Origin: Croceicoccus hydrothermalis
GTDB taxonomy: Bacteria > Pseudomonadota > Alphaproteobacteria > Sphingomonadales > Sphingomonadaceae
Assembly: GCF_022378335.1 (NCBI RefSeq)
Contig: NZ_JAIQCI010000020.1
Location: forward strand, 120,436-184,435
Direction of reading: 5' to 3'
DNA: 64,000 nt
In this document: piece by piece, positions 7,928-15,242 of the stretch
How the letters are laid out: each line of letters starts with the position of its first letter
Position numbering within the stretch: position 1 is the first letter of the stretch
The notes under the pieces: generated by a model
Seen by the model: the letters and a program-made list of their open reading frames with translations, nothing else
Told to the model about the DNA's origin: nothing
The model's database searches: none
Translations under genes and position numbers: made by a program

Positions 7928-10837
7928 ATGCTCTCAATTGCCAATGTGCGTTCGCCTTCTGCTGCCGCCAGCTACTTTGCCGACGACAATTACTATGCCC
8001 GGGCCGATGCCGATCGGTCCGGGCAATGGGTCGGCGAAGGCGCGAAATCGCTCGGCCTATCGGGGCGCGTCGAGACGAAGCAATTCGATGCGCTCTTGCG
8101 CGGTGAGCTCCCCGACGGATCGAGCGTCGGCAATCCTGGTCAGCCGCACCGGCCGGGCACCGATCTCACATTTTCGCTACCCAAGAGCTGGTCGCTGCTG
8201 GCGCTGGTCGGCAAGGATGAGCGGATCGTTATCGCCTACCGCGAGGCGGTAACGGAGGCCCTCAAATGGGCCGAGAAGAACGCCGCAGAAACCCGCCTTG
8301 TCGAACGCGGCAAGGTCAGGACCGTGACAACCGGCAACTTCGCCATCGGCCTCTTCCAGCACGATACCAACCGCAACCAGGAGCCAAACCTGCACTTCCA
8401 TGCGGTCGTGGCCAATGTGACCCAGGGCAAGGACGGGAAATGGCGCACGCTCAAGAACGACAAGCTCTTTGCGCTCGGGACGCTGCTTAACTCGATGGCC
8501 ATGGCGCGGTTCCGGATCGCAGTCGAGAAACTCGGCTACGAAACTGGCCCTGTTGGCCAGCACGGCAATTTCGAAGCCCGCGGGATCACCCGCGAACAGG
8601 TCATGGCCTTCTCCTCGCGGCGCAAGGAAGTGCTCGAAGCGCGCCGTGGTCCGGGGCTGGAAGCAGGCAAGGTGGCGGCGCTCGCGACCCGTTCGCCCAA
8701 GCAGCCGATCGAGGATCGCGCGGTTCTGGGCGAGCAATGGCAGACGGCTGCGCAGACTATCGGCCTCGACCTTCCGCGACTGGTTGATACCGCGAGGACG
8801 CGGGCCAGCGAGCGTGACGCTGCCGATGCAAAAGTCCCCAATCTGGTCGAGCGGGGCCTGGCGCTGCTCAAGGACTTTGCGGCAAGCATCAAGGGCAGGG
8901 AACGCGATCCGCTTGTTCCGGACCATGTCCTCAAGCGGGGGCCTCAAGAGATAGCGGCGGCGCAAGCCGTAGCATCTGCAGTGCGCCACTTGTCGCAGCG
9001 CGAGGCAGGCTTTGCGCGTGAAGACCTGTACAAGGCAGCACTCGATTTCGGGCTACCTACCACCATCGCGCAGGTCGAGAAGGCGGTTCGCTCGCTGGTG
9101 CGCTCTGGACAGCTGCTGCGGGGCAAGGGCGAGCACAAGGGGTGGCTGGCAAGCCGCGAAGAAGTCGAGCGCGAGGCGCGCATCCTCGCCTGGGCAAATG
9201 AAGGAAAGGGCGCGGTCGAACCCATCCTCACCCAACGGCGGGCCGACGCCAGTGTCCAGGCATCGGCTCTTGTCAATCAGGGCTTCAAACTGAACGAAGG
9301 GCAACTGGGCGCTGCCCGGCTCATCCTGACATCGCGCGATCGTACCATTGCTGTGCAGGGCGTGGCCGGTGCGGGGAAGTCGAGTGTGCTTAAGCCTGTC
9401 GCCGATGTGCTGCGCGAAGAAGGCCACAAGGTTCTAGGCCTCTCGGTCCAGAACACGCTGGTGCAGATGCTCGAACGTGACACAGGTATCGAGGCGCAAA
9501 CGCTCGCGAGCTTCCTCAGGCGATGGGGAGCGATCACCGAGGGGGAAGGGCGGTCCGGCCTCGATCGCGAGGCGAGCAAGGAACTGGGCGGAAGTGTGCT
9601 TATCCTTGACGAGGCGTCGATGGTCTCGAATGCCGACAAGGAACAGCTTATCCGCATCGCCAATCGCGCCGGTGCCATGCGGCTTGTTCTGATGGGAGAC
9701 CGCAAGCAACTGGGTGCGGTCGATGCCGGCAAGCCGTTCGACCTCCTGCAACAGGGAGGCATCGCGCAGGCGCAGATGAACACAAATCTGCGCGGCCGCG
9801 ATCCGGTCTTGCGCGAGGCACAGGCAGCGGCGCAGGCGGGGCTGGTTCGCACGGCGCTAGACCACCTCAAGGGCAACATGGTCGAGGCCAAGGGCGATGG
9901 AGCGATCGTCGCGGCTGAGCGCTGGTTGGCGCTCTCACCGAAAGAGCGGGAGCGAACGGCAATTTATGCCTCGGGCCGCAAGATCCGCGCCGCCGTCAAC
10001 GAGGCAGTCCAGACCGGCCTTGCCGCCAATGGCGAGATCAGCCCTGAGAAGATCCAACTGGAGGTTCTCGACCGCGTCAATCTCACGCGCGAGGAACTGC
10101 GCTACCTTGCTGCCTACAAGCCAGGAATGGTCCTAGAGGTCGCGAAACTCGAACGCACACTTGGGCTTAGGCGCGGCGAGTATTCGGTGCGGAAGGTCGA
10201 CGACCAGAAGGACATCGTCGAGCTTGAGGACAGGCAAGGCAAGCTACGCACGCTCAAGCCGTCGCGGATCGGGCGTACAGGCAAGAACGACAATCTGGCG
10301 CTGTTCGACCGGCGCAAACTTGAAGTCCACCAGGGTGACCGCATTCGCTGGACGAGGAACGATCATCGTCGCGGACTGTTCAATGCCGACCAGGCTCACA
10401 TTGTCCAGATCGATGGTGCTCGCGTCACCGTCGAGACTTCCAAGGGCGTCGAGAACAGGCTCGGCAAGGACGATCCGATGCTAAAGCGTCTCGACCTTGC
10501 CTACGCGCTCAATGCCCACATGGCGCAGGGCCTCACCTCCGACCGCGGCATTGCCGTGATGGACAGCCGCGAGCGCAACCTTGCCAACCAGAAGACCTTC
10601 CTCGTGACTGTCACGCGCTTGCGTGATCATTTGACTCTCGTGGTCGACAGCGCCGCAAGACTCGGGGCGGCAGTCTCGAAGAACAGGGGCGAGAAATCAT
10701 CGGCGCTTGAGGTGACTGAGCGTTTGAAAGTGGCCGCGCAGGTCGGGGCGGGCAAGGATGTAACTGAGAAGAACCCCAAGGCTCCCGAGCCGGAACTCGC
10801 CAAGGAGCGCAATCGCTCCATGGACTTTGGGATTTGA
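7928..10837 (+). CDS. traI: MobF-family conjugative relaxase/helicase TraI (TrwC-like)
   Basis: 969 aa. The N-terminal relaxase domain has clustered candidate nucleophile tyrosines (Tyr16, Tyr22, Tyr23) and the three-histidine metal site His145...His156-x-His158 (LHFHAVVANVT). It nicks oriT and stays bound to the 5' end. The C-terminal SF1B helicase has Walker A GVAGAGKSS near residue 480, Walker B LILDEASMVS and a late AYALNAHMAQGLTSDRG motif. The protein is shorter than F TraI (about 1,750 aa) and close to TrwC size. The start at 7928 has GGAGG upstream; a longer frame from 7886 lacks a site. It ends the plus-strand transfer block, and the accessory island begins beyond it. Confidence 0.92.
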   Translation: MLSIANVRSPSAAASYFADDNYYARADADRSGQWVGEGAKSLGLSGRVETKQFDALLRGELPDGSSVGNPGQPHRPGTDLTFSLPKSWSLLALVGKDERIVIAYREAVTEALKWAEKNAAETRLVERGKVRTVTTGNFAIGLFQHDTNRNQEPNLHFHAVVANVTQGKDGKWRTLKNDKLFALGTLLNSMAMARFRIAVEKLGYETGPVGQHGNFEARGITREQVMAFSSRRKEVLEARRGPGLEAGKVAALATRSPKQPIEDRAVLGEQWQTAAQTIGLDLPRLVDTARTRASERDAADAKVPNLVERGLALLKDFAASIKGRERDPLVPDHVLKRGPQEIAAAQAVASAVRHLSQREAGFAREDLYKAALDFGLPTTIAQVEKAVRSLVRSGQLLRGKGEHKGWLASREEVEREARILAWANEGKGAVEPILTQRRADASVQASALVNQGFKLNEGQLGAARLILTSRDRTIAVQGVAGAGKSSVLKPVADVLREEGHKVLGLSVQNTLVQMLERDTGIEAQTLASFLRRWGAITEGEGRSGLDREASKELGGSVLILDEASMVSNADKEQLIRIANRAGAMRLVLMGDRKQLGAVDAGKPFDLLQQGGIAQAQMNTNLRGRDPVLREAQAAAQAGLVRTALDHLKGNMVEAKGDGAIVAAERWLALSPKERERTAIYASGRKIRAAVNEAVQTGLAANGEISPEKIQLEVLDRVNLTREELRYLAAYKPGMVLEVAKLERTLGLRRGEYSVRKVDDQKDIVELEDRQGKLRTLKPSRIGRTGKNDNLALFDRRKLEVHQGDRIRWTRNDHRRGLFNADQAHIVQIDGARVTVETSKGVENRLGKDDPMLKRLDLAYALNAHMAQGLTSDRGIAVMDSRERNLANQKTFLVTVTRLRDHLTLVVDSAARLGAAVSKNRGEKSSALEVTERLKVAAQVGAGKDVTEKNPKAPEPELAKERNRSMDFGI

Positions 10838-10939
10838 GGGGAGGTCCTCCGCGCAATGGTGAGCTTGAGCTCCATTGAGCCGACCACTTGGATGGTGTCA
10901 AACCACCATGATGGCACGCCCCAAGGCCAATAAGCCCGA

Positions 10940-11368
10940 TCAATTTATTAGCCAGCCGAACCAACGCTTCCAGAACCCCGGCTTTTTCAGCGTCTTCTTG
11001 CTTGATGTGCTACTTAGGGTGCCGATTCCGTAGTGATGCTCCTTGCTTCTGCGATCATTCGCGCGTCCGGCGTTAATCTCTTCGTCGGTCCAGTCTCCCG
11101 CCCAGTGGACCTGATTCTGCCTGATCCAGTAATGCGAACGGCACGGGAAGCTCCAGTTCCCGATTGATGGTGACAGCGAAATGGAAACTCCGTCGAACAC
11201 CAGCTTCCAGTCGGTCGGCGAGAAGGGGGTGACCACCTCCATCCCGCACCCGCAGGCGCAGCTATGAATAGCCGTCGCAAAATCAATCGAGATGTAGATT
11301 TTGCCTTGTTCGATTGTCGCTGGAATGGTGTCTACAAATTCTGGACTGAGGTGGGCGCGCTTATTCAT
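10940..11368 (-). CDS. DUF6527-family protein of the ubiquitin-like cassette
   Basis: 142 aa. It carries a cysteine cluster H35-x-C37-x-C39-x-C41 and a second group C76-x2-H79 in PCRSHYWI, which together could bind zinc (a treble-clef or RING-like guess). The ISLSPSIG and SHYWIRQNQVHW segments fit my recollection of DUF6527. The C-terminus is basic and aromatic (KKPGFWKRWFGWLIN), possibly a membrane- or partner-binding tail. Its ATG lies inside the end of the E1-like gene (8-bp overlap), so it is the last gene of a four-gene operon. DUF6527 genes commonly sit beside ThiF and Multi_ubiq genes; a ligase-like or substrate-adaptor role is inference. Confidence 0.78.
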   Translation of the reverse strand: MNKRAHLSPEFVDTIPATIEQGKIYISIDFATAIHSCACGCGMEVVTPFSPTDWKLVFDGVSISLSPSIGNWSFPCRSHYWIRQNQVHWAGDWTDEEINAGRANDRRSKEHHYGIGTLSSTSSKKTLKKPGFWKRWFGWLIN

Positions 11369-12530
11369 TCGACATGTGGTTCCCGTCTATTGTGTAGTTC
11401 GCGTTCATCTCGCCTTCGAGGTCGAGATAAATCCCGTTCAGTTTTTTCCATTTTATCACGGCAAGGCACGCGTTGAGCGCGTTAAGTTCCGCAATCTGCA
11501 CATTTTTCGTGTAGGCGGCATCTTCCTCGCAATCGCCGAACCGGACGAACTTCCGCAACGTGTCGCGGTCCTCGGGCGTGCTGGTGCTGGTGCGGACCAC
11601 GCCAAGCAGCTTCCCGTCGGCGATTTCGACGCCCATGCCGACATCGATGAAGCTCTTTCCCGTTGCTTCCAGATGGTCGACGATCTTCTCCTTCGCGCTT
11701 CCCTTGTCGACGCAGATGAAGATGAAGTCGAGTTCGTCCAGTTCGGCCAGATTGGCTTCGGTGATGTAATAGGGGTGGGGCACGACGCCCTTGCGGAAAA
11801 CGTCATAGATGGCTGCGTAATGATCGGCCTTCATCGGCCTGTCACGCAACGTCTCAGCCGATACCGCGCCAGGGCAGCGGAAAGCGTTGTGCTGAATAAG
11901 GTCGTCGCCATCATAGAGGTGGATCTCGGCCACCCAGCTCTTGGCAATCAGGTCGAGGACGAAGGAACCGCTTCCTCCAAGGCCGACAATGCCCACCTTC
12001 TTACCAGCAACGCGCTGCGCCATGTCGGTAATACCAGCGAGGCCGGAGGCATTGTCGAGGTAGCGGAAGGGACTGTCGGGTTCATCAATCTGGGTCACAG
12101 CATGAGTGCGCCCCGTTGCTCCTGGCTCAAGCTGCTGCGCATGAACCGATATCATCTCGGCGTAGGTCGTTACCTTCGCATAATAGTCAGGGTAGGGGCC
12201 TGTGGTCGGCTTGCATGAGAACGAACGTGTGACGGTATTCCCGTCGCCAATCACTTCGTTCTTGATGCTGTGCTTCATGTATGCCAGCTCCTTGCCATTC
12301 TTGTCGCAAGGATGGTCGCCGGTGAATTTCATCACATGGGTTTTTGGTGCCAGCGTCGTGTCATCGGACAGGCGCAGCTCGCTTACCAGCGCGGCGCGCT
12401 TCACGGTCTTGTCCGCCGCAACATAGGGAATGTTGCTGACTACGAGCTGCCCACCCACGATGGACAGCTCATAGCCATCATCAAACAGCCGCTTCAGATC
12501 GTCGCTACGACTTATCAGTTGCGGTAACAT
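11361..12530 (-). CDS. DUF6791-ThiF fusion: E1-like activating enzyme
   Basis: 389 aa. The N-terminal domain (1-150) matches the DUF6791 pattern (GGQLVVSNIPYV, MKFTGDHPCDKNG, PYPDYYAKVTTY) with cysteines at 75 and 106; such N-domains may play an E2-like or Ub-binding part, unproven. The C-terminal ThiF/MoeB adenylation domain has GLGGSG at 183-188, the YDGDDLIQHNAFR motif (Asp207, Asp209, Asn215, Arg218) and candidate catalytic cysteines 273 and 334. It should adenylate the C-terminus of the neighbouring Ub-like protein and form a thioester. Its ATG lies 26 bp inside the Ub-like gene, so the two are translationally coupled. Confidence 0.85.
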   Translation of the reverse strand: MLPQLISRSDDLKRLFDDGYELSIVGGQLVVSNIPYVAADKTVKRAALVSELRLSDDTTLAPKTHVMKFTGDHPCDKNGKELAYMKHSIKNEVIGDGNTVTRSFSCKPTTGPYPDYYAKVTTYAEMISVHAQQLEPGATGRTHAVTQIDEPDSPFRYLDNASGLAGITDMAQRVAGKKVGIVGLGGSGSFVLDLIAKSWVAEIHLYDGDDLIQHNAFRCPGAVSAETLRDRPMKADHYAAIYDVFRKGVVPHPYYITEANLAELDELDFIFICVDKGSAKEKIVDHLEATGKSFIDVGMGVEIADGKLLGVVRTSTSTPEDRDTLRKFVRFGDCEEDAAYTKNVQIAELNALNACLAVIKWKKLNGIYLDLEGEMNANYTIDGNHMSNE

Positions 12531-12768
12531 TGAAGATAGTTCCCTTCTTGACCTTCACGCATTCGCCTTCGGCAAGAGTGCCTTCGGGCTTGTTGCCCAT
12601 CGCCTTGCGGTAGGTGATCGTGAAGCAGATGTTCTGGCCGGTCGGCGGATTGTCGAAAGCCAGCTTCACCAGTTCGTCGAAGCAGATTTCTTTGCCGTTC
12701 ACGACATTCTCGCGACCGTTCACGATGACCGTGGTTTCCTTCTCTTTCTTGTCTTTGTCGTTCGTCAT
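12505..12768 (-). CDS. Ubiquitin-like protein (Multi_ubiq family, single domain)
   Basis: 87 aa: a charged leader (MTNDKDKKEKE) then one beta-grasp unit with TTVIVNGRENVVNGKEICF, DELVKLAFDNPP and ITYRKA, ending FNVTATDKS. The core and the VTATDKS ending match the Multi_ubiq (multiubiquitin) family as I recall it. The C-terminus lacks the Gly-Gly of ubiquitin, so either the tail is processed or activation occurs on the serine end. Only one repeat is present, unlike multi-domain relatives. It overlaps the E1-like gene by 26 bp and follows the DUF2188 gene by 9 bp. It is the likely modifier of the cassette. Confidence 0.82.
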   Translation of the reverse strand: MTNDKDKKEKETTVIVNGRENVVNGKEICFDELVKLAFDNPPTGQNICFTITYRKAMGNKPEGTLAEGECVKVKKGTIFNVTATDKS

Positions 12769-12777
12769 GCGAACCTC

Positions 12778-13017
12778 CTATTTCTTGTCTTTAGGCGGGC
12801 AGGGATCGTTGCCGTGGCTATCGCTGCGGGCGATCTTTCCGTCCTGGTTATGGATGCGAAACTCGGTGCTTTGATTGCGGCTGATTTCGCGGCCGCGATC
12901 GATGGCTTCGCGTTTCGTGCTGTGGTGGCTGCTGGCGCGGCTGGCGCCGCCCTTCTTTACATCCCAGCCCCCGTTGGGATTCGGGACCACGTGGTGGCTT
13001 TTCGGGCCTTTGCTCAT
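12778..13017 (-). CDS. DUF2188-domain small protein
   Basis: 79 aa from the ATG at 13017 (an in-frame ATG at 13032 would give 84). The HVVPNPNGGWDVKKGG, SHHSTKREAIDRGREI and FRIHNQDGKI segments are the DUF2188 signature, a compact basic domain usually 50-70 aa. It is the first gene of the cassette, 9 bp before the Ub-like gene. The family function is unknown. Being small, lysine-rich and first in the operon, it could be a substrate, a chaperone or a nucleic-acid binder; none is shown by sequence. Confidence 0.72.
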   Translation of the reverse strand: MSKGPKSHHVVPNPNGGWDVKKGGASRASSHHSTKREAIDRGREISRNQSTEFRIHNQDGKIARSDSHGNDPCPPKDKK

Positions 13018-13032
13018 TGGCGGATACCTCAT

Positions 13033-13150
13033 TGTTTAACATTTATGACGCAAAAAAAGTGCGCCTACTCCGAACATCATATATTGCTTGAAAATCGGAA
13101 GTCAAGAGGTTATTGTATGCCTACACCGAACTTTTTGAGGAGGACCGCTT
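13033..13150. promoter_or_regulatory. Divergent promoter region with paired 13-bp operator candidates
   Basis: Rightward: TTGAAA (13088-13093), 17 bp, TATTGT (13111-13116), then GCCTACACCGAAC at 13119-13131. Leftward, on the minus strand: TTGACT (13100-13105), 18 bp, TATGAT (13076-13081), then the repeat GCCTACTCCGAAC (plus-strand sense) at 13063-13075. The repeats match at 12 of 13 positions and each sits where transcription would begin. They are the best candidates for the XRE repressor's operators, letting it control both itself and the ubiquitin-like operon. Confidence 0.6.
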
Positions 13151-13474
13151 ATGGCCAATGTCTTAGGCGACAAGATTCGTGACTTGCGTAAGGAGAAGAA
13201 GCTGACGCTCGACAAGCTCGCGGAGCTGACCGGCTCCAGCAAGAGCTACATCTGGGAGCTGGAAAACAAGAATCCACCCCGCCCATCGGCAGAGAAGCTG
13301 TCGAAGATTGCCGAACAGCTGGGGGTGACAATTGAGTATCTTCTCGATGACCAGAACAAAGTTGCCGAAGTCGATGCCGTCGATGCGCAATTCTACAGGA
13401 AATACAGAAGTATGCCCGCCGAAACGCGGGAGAAAATCCGCAAGATCGCCGAAATGTGGGATGACAGCGAATAA
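13151..13474 (+). CDS. XRE-family repressor, CapH/ImmR-like
   Basis: 107 aa. An N-terminal helix-turn-helix of the Cro/CI type (LGDKIRDLRKEKKLTLDKLAELTGSS and on through residue 63) is followed by a short helical tail (AQFYRKYRSMPAETREKIRKIAEMW) that fits dimerisation. GAGGAGG lies 10 bp upstream. Its stop overlaps the next start as TAATG, pairing it with an ImmA/IrrE peptidase. Such pairs (ImmR-ImmA, DdrO-IrrE, and CapH-CapP of CBASS operons) derepress target genes when the peptidase cuts the repressor. Divergence from the ubiquitin-like operon suggests that it represses that operon. Confidence 0.85.
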   Translation: MANVLGDKIRDLRKEKKLTLDKLAELTGSSKSYIWELENKNPPRPSAEKLSKIAEQLGVTIEYLLDDQNKVAEVDAVDAQFYRKYRSMPAETREKIRKIAEMWDDSE

Positions 13475-14388
13475 TGGATAACAAGTCGCCGCAACGCTGG
13501 GCCATTGACCTGACCCTGCTTCTCAATGCCCGCGACGGCGACGACCGCTTTCCCGTTGATGTGAAGTCGCTGGCAAAGGACTATTCGCATCAGGTTTTCC
13601 CCAATGACCCCGTCACGCTTATCAAAGGTGGCGACCTCGATCGCTTTGAAGGCGGGCTTTACAAGGCCCCGCCTGGCAAGAAGGGCTGGGGCATCATCTA
13701 CAATTCGGAGATCAAGTCCCCCGGCCGGATCAACTTCACCCTCGCTCACGAGTTTGGCCACTATCTCGTACACAGGCACCAGTTTCCCGATGGCTTGCAA
13801 TGCAGCGCCGAAGATATGGCGAAATGGGACAGCGAGTATGGCCAGATCGAGCAGCAGGCGAACGAGTTCGCTGCAAGCCTGCTTATGCCAAGGGACGACT
13901 TCCAGCGGCAGATTACGCCCAGCGCCCAACCCGGCTTCGATGAGCTTGGTGCCTGTGCCGAGCGCTACGGGGTGTCTCTTTCCGCTGCGACGCTGCGGTG
14001 GCTACAGTTCACCGAGAAGCGTTCGATGTTCGTGGTATCGAGAGATGGTTATGTGCTTTGGGCAAGGTCGAGCCCAAAAGCATTGCGGACGGGTGCGTTC
14101 ATCAAGACGGCAAACCTGCCGCCTGTGTCCTTGCCATCCGGTTCGTTGGCCGCGCAGACGCATTTGCTCGATAACGGCAAAGGGCGCATCGAACACAATG
14201 CCTTCACTTGGCTGAAGGAGCCCTGCGTTGAAGAGACGTTCCTTTCCGAGCGTTTCGATAAGACATATACGCTGCTTCATCTCGGGCCTGCCCCCGTCAG
14301 GCGTTTTCAGAACGATGACGAGGAAGAGGGCGAAGATACCTACGACCGGATGATTGGTCGCACTCCGGGCTCTTCATGGTTGGGCTAA
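13474..14388 (+). CDS. ImmA/IrrE-family zinc metallopeptidase, CapP-like
   Basis: 304 aa. The peptidase domain has HEFGH at 92-96 (LAHEFGHYLVH) and a downstream EQQANEFAASLLMP helix whose Glu131 is the likely third zinc ligand. About 150 further residues form a C-terminal domain that could sense a signal. Its ATG shares one base with the stop of the XRE gene, so the two are translationally coupled. The expected substrate is that repressor; cleavage on DNA damage or infection would switch on the ubiquitin-like operon. The acidic tail (DDEEEGEDTYD) is unusual. No signal peptide, so it is cytoplasmic. Confidence 0.85.
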   Translation: MDNKSPQRWAIDLTLLLNARDGDDRFPVDVKSLAKDYSHQVFPNDPVTLIKGGDLDRFEGGLYKAPPGKKGWGIIYNSEIKSPGRINFTLAHEFGHYLVHRHQFPDGLQCSAEDMAKWDSEYGQIEQQANEFAASLLMPRDDFQRQITPSAQPGFDELGACAERYGVSLSAATLRWLQFTEKRSMFVVSRDGYVLWARSSPKALRTGAFIKTANLPPVSLPSGSLAAQTHLLDNGKGRIEHNAFTWLKEPCVEETFLSERFDKTYTLLHLGPAPVRRFQNDDEEEGEDTYDRMIGRTPGSSWLG

Positions 14389-14513
14389 TTTGGCTTTGCG
14401 CATTCTCATTCGACTGATTGACTGTTTCTGCATCATATATTCCGAATGCCGAATTCTTGCTTCTGGATTATTCTGGAAGGGTATAGGGGGCGGGAAGGAT
14501 TGGCCTTCGGTGC

Positions 14514-14543
14514 TGTCCGAAATTCATCTACATTTTTCGGACA
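14514..14543. promoter_or_regulatory. AbiEi operator candidate 1 (30-bp inverted repeat)
   Basis: Arms TGTCCGAAA and TTTCGGACA are perfect reverse complements separated by 12 bp. The site recurs as a second copy 46 bp downstream. AbiEi-type antitoxins are known to bind inverted repeats in their own promoters. The 14389-14513 stretch before it shows no gene. Confidence 0.6.
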
Positions 14544-14559
14544 GCTTCCGGCTCGACTT

Positions 14560-14589
14560 TGTCCGAAATTATGCTACATATTTCGGACA
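14560..14589. promoter_or_regulatory. AbiEi operator candidate 2, abutting the start codon
   Basis: Same 9-bp arms as copy 1, with 25 of 30 bases identical including CTACAT in the spacer. Its last base is the A of the ATG at 14589. Protein bound here would cover the translation start region of the mRNA template, implying tight autorepression. Confidence 0.6.
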
Positions 14590-15242
14590 TGGGCGTTGAA
14601 ATCTCTCCGCTAAAGTCGCAAATCCTCGAGCGTATCGCAAAGGGGGCGAATAATGCTGTCTGGACGCCATCGGACTTCCTCGATCTCGCAAGCCGGGATG
14701 CTGTCGACAAGACACTTCAACGCCTGGTGAAGGCAGGAGACCTGCGCAGGATTGACCGTGGACTGTACGACAAACCGGGCATCAACAGCCTGACCAGGGA
14801 AAAAAGTGCACCCGATCCTCGTGCCATTGTCGAGGCAGTTGCGCGCCGCGATCAGATACGTGTGCTGGTTGACGGTATGACGGCCGCAAACGACCTCGGT
14901 CTTACAAATGCAGTGCCGGCGAAAATTGTCGTTCACAGCGAAGCAAGGCCGAAGTTGATCAAGCTTGGCAATCTCACCATCGAATTCAAGCAGACGGCTG
15001 CGAGTAAACTCTATTGGGCCGGGCGCCCGGCGATGCGGATCGTTCAGGCCCTGCACTGGCTGCGCGATACGATGCCTGGTGACGATGTTGCAGATTGGCA
15101 AGATCGCCTGATCAGCCTCCTCGCCGATCCTTTGCACGGCGAAAAGTTGCGAGCTGATCTGACGGATGGCTTCGCTACGCTTCCCGCCTGGATGCAGGAT
15201 CTCCTCCGCCCTCTGCTGCGCGATCAGGCATCGTTCTCGTGA
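14589..15242 (+). CDS. AbiEi-type antitoxin / DUF6088 family regulator
   Basis: 217 aa from the ATG at 14589; an in-frame ATG at 14559 would place the second operator inside the gene, so it is disfavoured. An N-terminal winged helix (VWTPSDFLDLASRDAVDKTLQRLVKAGDL... RIDRGLYDKPG) is followed by an AbiEi/DUF6088 C-terminal domain. It neutralises the AbiEii toxin and represses the operon. The ATG has no Shine-Dalgarno, so the mRNA may be leaderless. Its stop overlaps the toxin start (GTGA), and two 30-bp inverted repeats lie just upstream. Confidence 0.8.
   Translation: MGVEISPLKSQILERIAKGANNAVWTPSDFLDLASRDAVDKTLQRLVKAGDLRRIDRGLYDKPGINSLTREKSAPDPRAIVEAVARRDQIRVLVDGMTAANDLGLTNAVPAKIVVHSEARPKLIKLGNLTIEFKQTAASKLYWAGRPAMRIVQALHWLRDTMPGDDVADWQDRLISLLADPLHGEKLRADLTDGFATLPAWMQDLLRPLLRDQASFS

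Noticed and set aside
10838-10939. Possible terminator after traI
   Set aside because: Some short inverted stretches are present (for example around GAGCTTGAGCTC), but no stem with a T tract was convincing.
13474-14388. ImmA-like peptidase as the processing protease of the Ub-like protein
   Set aside because: The coupling to the XRE repressor and the IrrE-type active site point to repressor cleavage; nothing in the sequence supports Ub-like processing, though it cannot be ruled out.
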